This document shows, one piece after another, positions 45,007-54,239 of a stretch of DNA of 64,000 nt. Within the stretch, counting starts at the first letter, position 1. Each line of letters opens with the position of its first letter. This DNA comes from Pseudomonas lurida (GTDB lineage Bacteria > Pseudomonadota > Gammaproteobacteria > Pseudomonadales > Pseudomonadaceae): positions 2,277,501 to 2,341,500 of the forward strand of contig NZ_PDJB01000001.1 of assembly GCF_002563895.1 (NCBI RefSeq). The letters are read 5' to 3'. A program made the translations under genes and the position numbers. The notes beneath the pieces were generated by a model. The model was not told the origin of the DNA, did no database searches, and saw only the letters and a program-made list of their open reading frames with translations.

Positions 45007-45606
45007 ATGGACGTTGATTCAGGCGGATTGCCCAGATGTTCCGTTGCGGGTATTCAGGTCAAGGAGCTGGGTGGTCGCGATGAGGCCCAGTTGCAGCGTT
45101 TTTTTGAGCGGGCGCCAGATTACTTCATCGCGGTGAACGGTGAGCCAGCCACGCCGACTGAAGCGCGGGAGGAATTGCTGGGGCAACTGCCCCCGGGGTG
45201 GGCCTGCCGGCGGATGTATTGGCTGGGTTACCGCGACCTGGACAATCAATTGGTTGCGGTGGTGAACATCGCGGCGGATGTGCTGGCGGTTGGTGTCTGG
45301 CATATCGGCCTGTTGCTGGTGGATGCGCGTTTGCATGGCACTGGGTTGGCGCAGCAGCTGCATGCGGACCTTGAGGCGTGGGCTGTACGCAACGGGGCCC
45401 AATGGCTGCGCTTGACGGTGGTCATCGGCAATGCCAAGGCCGAACGCTTCTGGCCCAGGCTTGGCTATGTGCAAGTGCGTACCCGTGAGGGCATTACGAT
45501 GGGCCGGCAGGTGAACAGGGTGTCGATTCAGGTCAAGGCGCTGGTCGGTGGGCAACTTGATGAGTACCTGCAGCGCGTCGAGCGCGATCGACCCGCGATG
45601 CCATAG
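45007..45606 (+). CDS. GNAT-family acetyltransferase
   Basis: The 199-residue protein has the GNAT acetyl-CoA-binding core: WHIGLLLVDARLHGTGLAQQ (motif A, with the R..G.G/A-like turn), LEAWAVRNGAQWLRLTVV and NAKAERFWPRLGYVQVRTRE (motif B). The acceptor molecule is unknown. GAGAGG lies upstream of the ATG at 45007. It is the second gene of the FKBP operon. The 462-nt region after it is the leader of mgtA. Confidence 0.8.
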   Translation: MDVDSGGLPRCSVAGIQVKELGGRDEAQLQRFFERAPDYFIAVNGEPATPTEAREELLGQLPPGWACRRMYWLGYRDLDNQLVAVVNIAADVLAVGVWHIGLLLVDARLHGTGLAQQLHADLEAWAVRNGAQWLRLTVVIGNAKAERFWPRLGYVQVRTREGITMGRQVNRVSIQVKALVGGQLDEYLQRVERDRPAMP

Positions 45607-45760
45607 CGCGGCTGTACAGCAGCTGCAGGCCCCCAGACGTGTCTTCCTGAACCCATCCTGAAGATTCTTCTTATTCCCCATACGGAAACTTTCCTACGGT
45701 TTACTCTCCTGTCATCGGGGCGTAAGCTTCGCGCGTTTTCATCAATAGCGGAGACCCTCA

Positions 45761-45826
45761 GTGGGTACTTGTTCGAGCGACAGTAGTCGGCCGGTTTCGG
45801 TAACCGGCACAGGCTTGGCAAGGTAA
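45761..45826 (+). CDS. Possible leader peptide in the mgtA leader (21 codons)
   Basis: GTG at 45761 follows CGGAGA at 7 nt and opens VGTCSSDSSRPVSVTGTGLA before an Arg codon and TAA. The peptide is Ser/Thr/Gly-rich and not proline-rich like enteric MgtL. A CCGGTT hairpin lies within it. Translation is unproven. Confidence 0.25.
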   Translation: MGTCSSDSSRPVSVTGTGLAR

Positions 45827-46033
45827 CGCGCATTTTCTCGATGCCGTTGTCTCGCCACTAAACGCGAGAAGCGGCATCCCGGCAGCAGCCAATCCTGGCG
45901 CCTGCCCGAATCCCTCTCATCGACGCTGACCAGCACCTGACTCACCTCGGGATGCTACGGACGCGCCTGCCTTTTACGGCAGGCGGGCCAAGCCGGCTGT
46001 GCCTTTAAAACGGGCGCGGTGCGCACGGCGGTA

Positions 46034-46059
46034 CCTGCACGAGCGTTTCCTCGCGCAGG
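46034..46059 (+). promoter_or_regulatory. Hairpin covering part of the mgtA ribosome-binding site
   Basis: CCTGC-a-CGAG pairs with CTCG-c-GCAGG around a 6-nt loop. The right arm ends in AGG, which is part of the AGGAG ribosome-binding site at 46057-46061, 7 nt before the ATG. In the folded state initiation should be reduced. Confidence 0.55.
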
Positions 46060-46068
46060 AGTAACACC

Positions 46069-48774
46069 ATGAACCTCACTCTGTTGAAAGAGTTCTTCGC
46101 CGGCTTCCTGCGGACCCGGCACATCGCCCGGCATTTCCGTCGCCTGGCGATGCTCGACACCGTGGCCGACGCCAGCGTCAGCCGCGAAGTACCACCGACC
46201 CTGGCGCAAACCCTGGTGGTCTCGGCCAACAGCAGTAGCGTGCAATTGCTCGGCACCCTGGGCAGCCACTCCGAAGGCTTGAGCACCCAGGAAGCCGATG
46301 CGCTTCGCGTTCAATACGGCCTCAACGAAGTCGAGCATGAGCAGCCGCTGCCAGGGTGGGTTCACCTGTGGCATTGCTACAAGAACCCGTTCAACCTGCT
46401 GCTGACCTTGCTGGCGGTGATCTCCTGGCTGACCGAAGACATGAAGGCCGCCACCGTGATTTTCTCCATGGTGGTGCTGTCGACGCTGCTGCGATTCTGG
46501 CAAGAGGCCAAATCGAACAAGGCCGCCGATGCGCTCAAGGCCATGGTGAGCAACACCGCCACGGTGCTGCGTCGTGACGCAGCCAAGCGCATCGAACTGC
46601 CGATCAAGCAATTGGTGCCGGGCGACCTGATCGTCCTGTCGGCAGGCGACATGATCCCCGCCGACTGCCGCGTGCTCAGCGCCAAGGATCTGTTCGTCAG
46701 CCAGGCGGCGATGACCGGCGAATCGATGCCGGTGGAGAAGTTCGCCCAGCAGCAGGATGCCAACACCCGCAACCCACTGGACCTGGAAAACATCCTGTTC
46801 ATGGGCACCAACGTGGTGTCCGGCGCGGCGACGGCGGTGATCCTGACGACCGGCAACAGCACCTATTTCGGCGCCCTGGCCCTGCGCGTGACCGCCACCG
46901 ACCGTGCGACGACCTCGTTCCAGCATGGCGTCAACAAGGTCAGCTGGTTGCTCATCCGCTTCATGTTCGTGATGGCGCCGCTGGTGCTGTTCATCAACGG
47001 GTTCACCAAGGGGGACTGGACCGAAGCGCTGCTGTTTGCCCTGTCGATCGCCGTGGGCCTGACCCCGGAAATGCTGCCGATGATCGTCACCTCGACGCTG
47101 GCCAAGGGCGCGGTGTTTCTCTCGCGCAAAAAAGTCATCGTCAAGCGCCTGGACGCGATCCAGAACTTCGGCGCCATGGACGTGCTGTGCACCGACAAGA
47201 CCGGCACCCTGACCCAGGACAGGATTTTCCTGGCGCGGCATGTGGACGTGTGGGGTGAAGAGTCCGACGACGTATTGGAAATGGCCTACCTCAACAGCTA
47301 CTACCAGACAGGCCTGAAAAACCTGCTGGACGTGGCGGTGCTGGAGCATGTGGAGGTGCATCGCGAGCTGAAGGTCGGCACCGCCTTCCAGAAGGTCGAT
47401 GAGATCCCGTTCGACTTCAATCGCCGCCGCATGTCCGTCGTGGTCGCCGAGCAAGGCCAGCCGCACCTGTTGATCTGCAAGGGGGCGGTGGAAGAAATTC
47501 TGTCGGTGTGCAACAACGTGCGCCATGGCGACGTCAACGAAGCGTTGACCGAAGACCTGCTGGCTCGTATTCGCCAGGTCACCGCTGCGTTCAATGAAGA
47601 AGGCCTGCGTGTGGTCGCCGTGGCCGCGCAACCGATGACACCGGGGCGTGACACCTACAGCCTGGCGGATGAGAACAACCTCACACTGATCGGCTACGTA
47701 GCCTTCCTTGACCCGCCAAAGGAAAGCACTGCGCCTGCTCTCAAGGCGCTCAAGGCCCACGGCGTCGCGGTTAAAGTGCTGACCGGTGACAACGAACTGG
47801 TGACTGCCAAGATCTGCCGCGAAGTGGGCCTGGAGCAACAAGGCCTGCTGATGGGCAACGACATCGAGGACATGACCGATGCCGAACTGGCCAAGGCCGT
47901 GGAAACCACCAATGTGTTCGCCAAGCTGACGCCGTCCCATAAGGAGCGCATCGTGCGCCTGCTCAAGGCCAATGGGCATGTGGTGGGGTTCATGGGCGAT
48001 GGCATCAATGACGCGCCGGCGCTGCGTACCGCCGATATCGGCATTTCGGTGGACAGCGCGGTGGACATCGCCAAGGAGGCCGCCGACATCATCCTGCTGG
48101 AAAAGAGCCTGATGATCCTGGAGGAGGGCGTGCTGGAAGGCCGGCGCACCTTCGCCAACATGCTCAAGTACATCAAGATGACTGCCAGCTCCAACTTCGG
48201 CAACGTGTTCTCGGTGCTGGTGGCCAGTGCGTTTATCCCGTTCTTGCCGATGCTGCCGATGCATCTGTTGGTGCAAAACCTGCTGTACGACATTTCGCAG
48301 ATTGCGATTCCGTTCGATAACGTCGATGCCGAGATGCTCGCCAAACCGCAACGTTGGCAGCCCGGCGACGTGGGGCGATTCATGCTGTTTTTCGGGCCGA
48401 TCAGTTCGATCTTTGACATCACCACGTTCGCACTCATGTGGTATGTCTTCGATGCCAACACCCCCGACCACCAGACCCTGTTCCAGTCCGGCTGGTTCGT
48501 GGTGGGGCTGCTGACGCAGACACTGATCGTGCACATGATCCGCACCCCGAAAATCCCGTTCCTGCAGAGCCGTGCGGCGATGCCGTTGATGGTGATGACC
48601 GGTGTGATCATGGCCGTGGGGATTTTCTTGCCGATGGGGCCGCTGGCGCATTACTTCAAATTGCAGGCGCTGCCGTCGCTGTACTTTGTGTTCCTGCCGG
48701 TGATCCTGCTGGCGTACATGGCCCTGACCCAGGCGGTGAAGGGCTACTACATCCGTAAGTTTGGCTGGCAGTAA
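46069..48774 (+). CDS. mgtA: Magnesium-translocating P-type ATPase
   Basis: This 901-residue type IIIB P-ATPase imports Mg2+ across the inner membrane. It shows the TGES actuator motif (AAMTGESMPVEKFA), the phosphorylation site Asp376 in CTDKTGTLTQD, the hinge FMGDGINDAPALRTADIGIS and about ten membrane helices, plus the N-terminal SSNFGNVFSVLVASAFIPFL-type C-domain helices late in the chain. AGGAG precedes the ATG. The gene follows a structured leader and is followed by a hairpin and mgtC, forming a magnesium locus. Confidence 0.95.
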   Translation: MNLTLLKEFFAGFLRTRHIARHFRRLAMLDTVADASVSREVPPTLAQTLVVSANSSSVQLLGTLGSHSEGLSTQEADALRVQYGLNEVEHEQPLPGWVHLWHCYKNPFNLLLTLLAVISWLTEDMKAATVIFSMVVLSTLLRFWQEAKSNKAADALKAMVSNTATVLRRDAAKRIELPIKQLVPGDLIVLSAGDMIPADCRVLSAKDLFVSQAAMTGESMPVEKFAQQQDANTRNPLDLENILFMGTNVVSGAATAVILTTGNSTYFGALALRVTATDRATTSFQHGVNKVSWLLIRFMFVMAPLVLFINGFTKGDWTEALLFALSIAVGLTPEMLPMIVTSTLAKGAVFLSRKKVIVKRLDAIQNFGAMDVLCTDKTGTLTQDRIFLARHVDVWGEESDDVLEMAYLNSYYQTGLKNLLDVAVLEHVEVHRELKVGTAFQKVDEIPFDFNRRRMSVVVAEQGQPHLLICKGAVEEILSVCNNVRHGDVNEALTEDLLARIRQVTAAFNEEGLRVVAVAAQPMTPGRDTYSLADENNLTLIGYVAFLDPPKESTAPALKALKAHGVAVKVLTGDNELVTAKICREVGLEQQGLLMGNDIEDMTDAELAKAVETTNVFAKLTPSHKERIVRLLKANGHVVGFMGDGINDAPALRTADIGISVDSAVDIAKEAADIILLEKSLMILEEGVLEGRRTFANMLKYIKMTASSNFGNVFSVLVASAFIPFLPMLPMHLLVQNLLYDISQIAIPFDNVDAEMLAKPQRWQPGDVGRFMLFFGPISSIFDITTFALMWYVFDANTPDHQTLFQSGWFVVGLLTQTLIVHMIRTPKIPFLQSRAAMPLMVMTGVIMAVGIFLPMGPLAHYFKLQALPSLYFVFLPVILLAYMALTQAVKGYYIRKFGWQ

Positions 48775-48788
48775 CAAGGCCCCTTGCA

Positions 48789-48816
48789 GGCGCCGGCTTG
48801 CTGGCAAGCCAGCGCC
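48789..48816. repeat. REP-like hairpin between mgtA and mgtC
   Basis: GGCGCCGGCTTGC pairs with GCAAGCCAGCGCC (one mismatch) around a TG loop, 14 nt after the mgtA stop. It may lower read-through into mgtC or protect the mgtA transcript. It shares its core with the palindromes at 10780, 26434 and 63355. Confidence 0.7.
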
Positions 48817-48846
48817 CAGAAGAGGCAGTGGCCAAGGAGATTTTTT

Positions 48847-49563
48847 ATGCAAGCAATCGACAACATCAACCTCAATTCCCTGATCGATACGCTGGTCAGC
48901 CTCAGCGCGGCCTTTATCCTCGGTGGCCTGATCGGTTTCGAGCGCCAGTACCGCCAGCGCACGGCGGGCCTGCGGACGAACGTGCTGGTGGCGGTGGGCG
49001 CGGCGATTTTCGTCGACATGGCCAATCGTCTCGGTGGCGCGGAAGGCGCGGTGCGGGTGGTCGCGTATGTGGTGTCGGGTATCGGTTTTCTCGGTGCCGG
49101 CGTGATCATGCGTGAAGAAGGCAATGTGCGCGGGCTCAATACGGCGGCCACGCTCTGGGCGTCGGCAGCGGTGGGGGCCTGCGCGGGCGCCGACCTGATC
49201 CTCGAAGCGCTGCTGGGCACGTTGTTCGTGCTCGCGGCCAACACCTTGCTGCGGCCAATCGTCAATAACATCAACCGCCAGCCGCTGGATGTGGTGTCGG
49301 CAGAGGTCACCAACATCCTGTATGTGATCGCCCGGCGTACCCAGCAAAAAGCCGTACTGGCCTTGCTGGAGGCTGAACTGGCACGGTGCAATTACCCGGC
49401 CAGCGATGTCGACGTGCGCCCCTTCGGCACGGAGGAGGTGGAAATCGAAGCCACCCTGGCCGTGACCTCGGTCGACGGTGACGAGTTGGACGCACTGGTG
49501 GCGCGTATCTCAATGTCGACCCTGGTGGTGCAGGCATTCTGGAGCCCGAGTACCACCGAGTAG
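48847..49563 (+). CDS. mgtC: MgtC/SapB family membrane protein
   Basis: The 238-residue protein has five N-terminal membrane helices with the MgtC signatures GGLIGFERQYRQRTAGLRTN and GIGFLGAGVIMREEGNVRGL, then NTAATLWASAAVG. A soluble ACT-like C-terminal domain of about 85 residues follows (VTNILYVIARRTQQKAVLAL onward). MgtC inhibits the F-ATPase and aids growth in low Mg2+ and in macrophages; environmental pseudomonads also carry it. AAGGAGA lies upstream of the ATG at 48847. It is downstream of mgtA, and the pairing argues for low-magnesium control. Confidence 0.88.
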   Translation: MQAIDNINLNSLIDTLVSLSAAFILGGLIGFERQYRQRTAGLRTNVLVAVGAAIFVDMANRLGGAEGAVRVVAYVVSGIGFLGAGVIMREEGNVRGLNTAATLWASAAVGACAGADLILEALLGTLFVLAANTLLRPIVNNINRQPLDVVSAEVTNILYVIARRTQQKAVLALLEAELARCNYPASDVDVRPFGTEEVEIEATLAVTSVDGDELDALVARISMSTLVVQAFWSPSTTE

Positions 49564-49862
49564 TCCTCGGCTGTCAGGCGATGTTCCGAGCAAAGCTGAC
49601 TATGCTATTGCAAGGAAAAGTCCTACAGGCATTCAAGACTATCCCTTCATTTGGTTAGACACGCTGTTGTTAAGGTTGCGCGCTTGCGCCTCAGAAACAA
49701 GGGCGCAGCGCTATGTGTTTACCGTGCTTTATCAAAAGGAGGGACCTTGGCTGCCTGGCGCGTCGCGCAGAATATTCAGTACCGTTTGTCGGGACTGTCA
49801 CTTTTCACAGGTAGATAGGTCCCGTGTGATATGTAAGCGTACTGATCCCTTGGGGGAGTCTT
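49564..49862. other. Intergenic region before the BvgA-like regulator
   Basis: The 299-bp stretch holds no convincing gene. It should carry the promoter of the phosphorelay operon. A 24-codon frame starting TTG at 49747 and ending TAG at 49818 has AAGGAGGG four bases upstream; it reads MAAWRVAQNIQYRLSGLSLF then TGR. It might be a leader peptide or chance. Confidence 0.4.
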
Positions 49863-50489
49863 ATGAGCAAAGCTTTAATTGTGGATGATCACCCTTTTAT
49901 ACGCGCTACTGTGAAGTACCTATTGAAGCAGGAAGGTTTCGTTGAAATCTTTGAAGCAGGTAACGGCGCCGATGCCATGCAGATTGCGCGTGAAGAGCGC
50001 CCGGATCTGGTCATCCTCGACCTGGCAATGCCCAAGCTCGGCGGGCTGGAGGTGATCAGCCGGATCAAGGCGCTGGAACTGCATTGCAAGATCCTGGTGC
50101 TGACCTCCTACCTTGCCGTGTTCTTCTCCACCCGCTGCATGCGCGCCGGGGCCATGGGCTTTGTTGCCAAGACGGGTGAGCTTGACGAGTTGCAGAAGGC
50201 GATCAGGGCGATCAGGTCCGGTTACAGTTGCTTCCCCAGCGTGGCGACCAGTTCTGTGCGCCGCGACGATTTGCAGACCACCGAGCAAGAGCTGGTGGAT
50301 TCATTGTCAGACCGCGAACTGACGGTGTTGCAAAAACTGGCCTTGGGCCTTGGCAACAAGGAAATTGCCGAGGACATGCTGTTGAGCCACAAGACCATCA
50401 GCACTTACAAGACGCGGCTCAAGGAGAAACTGCGGATGTCCTCGGTCGTGCACCTGTCCAAGTTCGCCCAGCGCAACCACCTGATTTGA
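49863..50489 (+). CDS. BvgA/RocA1-like response regulator (LuxR output)
   Basis: The 208-residue protein has an N-terminal receiver domain (MSKALIVDDHPFIRATVKYL; phospho-acceptor Asp53 in LVILDLAMPKLGG; Lys in GFVAKTGELDEL) and a C-terminal LuxR helix-turn-helix (LSDRELTVLQKLALGLGNKE, then LLSHKTISTYKTRLKEKL). This is the BvgA/EvgA/RocA1 form that works with multi-domain BvgS-type kinases. The kinase gene starts one base after its stop, so both are co-expressed. GGGGGAG lies upstream of the ATG. In P. aeruginosa RocA1 controls fimbriae; the targets here are unknown. Confidence 0.88.
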   Translation: MSKALIVDDHPFIRATVKYLLKQEGFVEIFEAGNGADAMQIAREERPDLVILDLAMPKLGGLEVISRIKALELHCKILVLTSYLAVFFSTRCMRAGAMGFVAKTGELDELQKAIRAIRSGYSCFPSVATSSVRRDDLQTTEQELVDSLSDRELTVLQKLALGLGNKEIAEDMLLSHKTISTYKTRLKEKLRMSSVVHLSKFAQRNHLI

Positions 50490-50490
50490 A

Positions 50491-53400
50491 ATGACCACCT
50501 CCCGGCTGAAGCGTCTCACGGCCATCTTGCTGATGGGGCTGTTGCCTTGCGTGGCGATGGCCCTGGATAAGCCACACAACCTGCGGCTGTTTGGTCACTC
50601 CACGCTCGAAAACCCACGCCTGGAGCTTGATGAAAGCGACTGGCGCTGGTTGCGTGAACGGCGCCTGTTGGTGATGGGGGTGTCGGCGCCTGACTACGCA
50701 CCTTTCGACCTTAGCAACGATAATGATTTTGAAGGCATCACGGCTGACTACACGTGGCTGATCAGCCTTATCCTGAATGTACCTGTCGAGGTTCGACGCT
50801 ACGACACCCGTGATGAGGTCATCGAGGCGCTCAAGCTCGGCGAGGTGGACTTCGTGGGGTCGGCCAATGGCTATGAAGCGGCCGACAAGCAACTGGTGCT
50901 GTCCCGTTCCTACGCCAACGATCAACCCGTGCTGGTGACGCGCGCGGGTGACAGTCATTCATTGAGCGCCGACCTCGCCGGCAAGCGCGTCGCGATGCTC
51001 TATCACTACATGCAACCCGACGCTGTCCAGACCTTTTACCCAAAGGCGCATTTGCTGTTGTATGGCTCGACCCACCAAGCCATTGGTTCCGTGGCGTTCG
51101 GCCAGGCGGATGTCTACCTGGGCGACGCCATCAGCGCCCGCTATCTGATCAACAAGAACCATCTCAATAACGTGCGCATGGCCGATTTTTCCGCATTGGA
51201 GGTCAACCCGTTCGGGTTCGCCTTCACCAAGGAAAACCTTCGCCTGCTGAACATCATCAATGCGGCGCTGGCCGTTATACCGACCAGCCAGCAGATGCAA
51301 ATCCTGCGACGCTGGAGCGCCGGCGACAGTGGCTTCCTGGAGGCAGACCGGTTGCGCTTGAGTGACAATGAGCAGCGCTGGCTGGAGAAGCACCCAAAGG
51401 TAAAAGTTGCGGCACTCGACAAGTTCATGCCGCTGTCCTTTTTCAATGAGCAAGGGCAGTTCGTCGGGTTGAGTGACGAGGTGCTGTCGCGGATCAGCTT
51501 GCGCACGGGCTTGAAGTTCGAGGTGATGCAGAGCAGTTCGTTGCTTCGCCAGATTGACGAGGTAGGTACTGGCCAAGTCGACATGATGGCGGTGATCACG
51601 CCCAGCGTCGAACGCTCCGAGAAAGTCCGGTTCACCCGACCCTACCTCTCCAACCCCTATGTGCTGGTCGCGCGCGCCGGCGACGAGCGGCTGGTGACCC
51701 TGGAGGATATGCCCGGGAAGCGCCTGGCGTTTATCGGCGGCAACAGCCTTGCCGTGCAGGTCGCGCGGGATTATCCGGGTATCGTCTTCGTGGATGTCGA
51801 GAACCCTGAGGAAGCGCTGGAGTTGGTCGCCAAAGGCAGTGTCGATGCCACCGTTGTTTCGCTGATCAGCGCGCGCTACATGATTGCGCGCCATTACCGT
51901 GATCGCTTGCGTATCACCAGTACCGTCGGCACTGAGCCCGCGCGGATTGCCTTCGGCGTCAACCGTAGCGAGCTGGAGCTGTATTCGATCCTTGAGAAGG
52001 CGCTGTTGAGCATAACGCCTGAAGAAATGGACGAACTGACCAACCACTGGCGCAGTGAAATCATCATCGAGGACAGCTATTGGATCCGTCATCGCAGTGT
52101 GATCCTCCAAGGCTTTGGCGTGGCAGCACTGCTGCTGTTGGTCACCCTGGGCTGGGTACTCTACCTGCGCAACCTGATTCACAAGCGCGCCCAGGCCGAA
52201 CGCGCCTTGAGCGACCAGATGCGGTTTATGAGCGTGCTGATCGACGGCACCCCCCACCCCATCTACGTGCGTGATCGCCAGGGCCGCTTGATGGCGTGCA
52301 ATAACGCTTACCTCGATGTGTTCGGCTTCAAGCTGGAGGACGTGATCGGCAGGACGGTGGTGGAAACTGACACCGGCAACCCGCCCCAGGCCCAGTCCTT
52401 TCATGCTGACTACCTGGGCCTGATGGAGCGCGGTGAGCCACGGATCCAGGACCGAGTACTCAAAGTACCCGGTGGCGGCGTGCTGACTATTTACCAATGG
52501 ATGCTGCCGTACCGTGACAGCAACGGCAATGTGGTGGGCATGATTGCCGGTTGGGTGGACGTCAGCGAACGCCAGCGCCTGCTGGGTCAGTTGCAGGAGG
52601 CCAAGGAAGAAGCAGACGCCGCCAACCGCGCCAAGACCACGTTCCTGGCGACCATGAGCCACGAGATTCGGACCCCCATGAACGCGGTGATCGGCATGAT
52701 CGAGTTGGCCCAGAAAAACGCCGAGCAAGGTCGCGTCGATCAGGACGCGCTGGAGGTGGCGTCGATGGCGTCCCGGAGCATGCTGGAGCTGATTGGCGAT
52801 ATCCTGGACATTGCGCGGATCGAAACCGGTCACCTGTCACTGACCCTGGCACCCGCCAATCTCCACGAATTGTTGGCCTCTGTGGCCCGGGTTTTCGAGG
52901 GGCTGGCGCGGGACAAGGGCCTGTTGCTGCACGTCGATCTCGACCCGCTCACCGACCGATCGGTACTGATCGACCCCATGCGCTTCAAACAGGTGGTGTC
53001 CAATCTGCTTGGCAATGCCATCAAGTTTACCGCCACCGGCCAGGTACGCTTGGGCGCCCAGTGTGCAGCGGCGTTGGCCGGCGACCACTTGACTCTGCGT
53101 TTGTCTGTGGAGGACACGGGCATTGGCATCAGTGCCGAAGATCAGCAGCGTTTGTTCAACCCGTTCATCCAGGGCAGTAATAACGAACAATCGGCGCGCA
53201 GTGGGTCCGGCCTCGGGTTGGTGATCAGCCGCAACCTGTGCGAGATGATGGGCGGTCAATTGCACTTGAGTAGCGTGCTGGACAAGGGAACGCGGGTAGA
53301 CGTGACCTTGACGCTGGCGTTGACCACGGCGGCGCCGGTTTCTTCACCTGTCCCACGTGTTCCACCGACGCAGGCGTTGAACCTGCTGGTGGTCGATGAC

Positions 53401-54105
53401 TACCCGGCCAACCGCTTGCTCCTGGCTCGGCAGCTAAGCTTCCTGGGGCATCACATCGTCACGGCCGAAGATGGCGCGGAGGGCTTTGCACTCTGGCAGG
53501 CCGGGCATTTTGATGGGGTGATCACCGATAGCAACATGCCCACCATGGATGGCTACACATTGGCACGTGATATCCGTGCCCAAGAGCGCCTGCGTGGTCT
53601 GGTGCCGTGCCTGTTGTTGGGTTTCACCGCCAATGCCCAGCCGGAGGAGACGGAGCGCTGCAGGCAGGCGGGCATGGATGGTTGCCTGTTCAAACCGACC
53701 GGTCTCGATGATTTGCGGGCCGCGTTGGCATCGCGCACGGTCAGTTCTGCAGCACACCCAGTCGAGCCGCTGTTTGATTTGAGCGTGTTGATCACATTGA
53801 CCGGGGGCGAGAAGACCGCACTCAACGAGTTGCTGGCACCCTTGCTCAGTAGCCTTGTAGAGGACCGCCTATTGCTGCCGGCACTGCGTGAGCAGATGGA
53901 TTTCGCCAAGCTGCATGACCTGGCCCATCGTGTCAAAGGCGGGGCCCACATGGTCAAGGCACAGGTGCTGGTCGTTTGTTGCGAAACCTTGGAGGGGGTG
54001 TGTGAAGGGCGCGACCACGCTGCGCTCGCCGCTGCTGTCGAGGCGTTAGATGCGGCCATCGAAGGTTTGCATCATGGTCTGAGCCAGCACTGCAAGCAGG
54101 CTTGA
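50491..54105 (+). CDS. BvgS/RocS-like hybrid sensor kinase (VFT-VFT-TM-PAS-HK-REC-HPt)
   Basis: This 1,204-residue unorthodox kinase has a signal peptide (about 1-24) and two periplasmic Venus-flytrap domains (about 50-280 and 290-520; RLLVMGVSAPDYAPFDL and KVAALDKFMPLSFFNE). One membrane helix (about 538-557), a PAS domain (about 575-690) and a HisKA/HATPase core follow, with His724 in MSHEIRTPMNAVIGM. A receiver with Asp1013 in VITDSNMPTMDGY and a C-terminal HPt with His1146 in LAHRVKGGAHMV complete it. All four phosphorelay residues are intact. This architecture is that of BvgS and P. aeruginosa RocS1. The response regulator gene is directly upstream. Confidence 0.92.
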   Translation: MTTSRLKRLTAILLMGLLPCVAMALDKPHNLRLFGHSTLENPRLELDESDWRWLRERRLLVMGVSAPDYAPFDLSNDNDFEGITADYTWLISLILNVPVEVRRYDTRDEVIEALKLGEVDFVGSANGYEAADKQLVLSRSYANDQPVLVTRAGDSHSLSADLAGKRVAMLYHYMQPDAVQTFYPKAHLLLYGSTHQAIGSVAFGQADVYLGDAISARYLINKNHLNNVRMADFSALEVNPFGFAFTKENLRLLNIINAALAVIPTSQQMQILRRWSAGDSGFLEADRLRLSDNEQRWLEKHPKVKVAALDKFMPLSFFNEQGQFVGLSDEVLSRISLRTGLKFEVMQSSSLLRQIDEVGTGQVDMMAVITPSVERSEKVRFTRPYLSNPYVLVARAGDERLVTLEDMPGKRLAFIGGNSLAVQVARDYPGIVFVDVENPEEALELVAKGSVDATVVSLISARYMIARHYRDRLRITSTVGTEPARIAFGVNRSELELYSILEKALLSITPEEMDELTNHWRSEIIIEDSYWIRHRSVILQGFGVAALLLLVTLGWVLYLRNLIHKRAQAERALSDQMRFMSVLIDGTPHPIYVRDRQGRLMACNNAYLDVFGFKLEDVIGRTVVETDTGNPPQAQSFHADYLGLMERGEPRIQDRVLKVPGGGVLTIYQWMLPYRDSNGNVVGMIAGWVDVSERQRLLGQLQEAKEEADAANRAKTTFLATMSHEIRTPMNAVIGMIELAQKNAEQGRVDQDALEVASMASRSMLELIGDILDIARIETGHLSLTLAPANLHELLASVARVFEGLARDKGLLLHVDLDPLTDRSVLIDPMRFKQVVSNLLGNAIKFTATGQVRLGAQCAAALAGDHLTLRLSVEDTGIGISAEDQQRLFNPFIQGSNNEQSARSGSGLGLVISRNLCEMMGGQLHLSSVLDKGTRVDVTLTLALTTAAPVSSPVPRVPPTQALNLLVVDDYPANRLLLARQLSFLGHHIVTAEDGAEGFALWQAGHFDGVITDSNMPTMDGYTLARDIRAQERLRGLVPCLLLGFTANAQPEETERCRQAGMDGCLFKPTGLDDLRAALASRTVSSAAHPVEPLFDLSVLITLTGGEKTALNELLAPLLSSLVEDRLLLPALREQMDFAKLHDLAHRVKGGAHMVKAQVLVVCCETLEGVCEGRDHAALAAAVEALDAAIEGLHHGLSQHCKQA

Positions 54106-54239
54106 CTGGGGTAGGTAGCCATTCGGTTGATTTGGGAGAACTCCTACATGGAACGGGAACAAGCCTGATTTTGTCCTCGGGATATGTCAGGAAAATGGGC
54201 GACGCTCACTGACGAGCACAGCCTGCCCAGGGGTTCGCC

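Larger units (their letters stand above)
45607..46068 (+). promoter_or_regulatory. Long structured leader region of mgtA
   Basis: No protein gene fills this 462-nt gap. It contains several stable hairpins: 45790-45808 (CCGGTT/AACCGG core), 45840-45878 (GATGCCG..TCTCGC pairing with GCGAGA..CGGCATC), 45964-45985 (CGCCTGCC/GGCAGGCG) and 46034-46059. A possible 21-codon leader frame begins at GTG 45761 after CGGAGA and ends at 45826, with the first hairpin inside it. Long leaders that sense Mg2+ or translation of a leader peptide are known for mgtA in enterobacteria. A similar role here is inference. Confidence 0.5.

Noticed and set aside
45742..45945. A 67-residue minus-strand frame in the mgtA leader
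   Set aside because: No domain or ribosome-binding site was seen, and it runs through the hairpins of the leader, which explain the region better.
45955..49347. A 1,130-residue open frame on the minus strand opposite mgtA and mgtC
   Set aside because: It is antisense to two clear genes, is rich in His/Arg/Gln/Asp as expected from reading GC-rich codons backwards, and shows no domain or ribosome-binding site.
50959..52833. A 624-residue minus-strand frame opposite the BvgS-like kinase
   Set aside because: It has the same antisense composition bias, and the plus strand encodes an intact kinase with all motifs.
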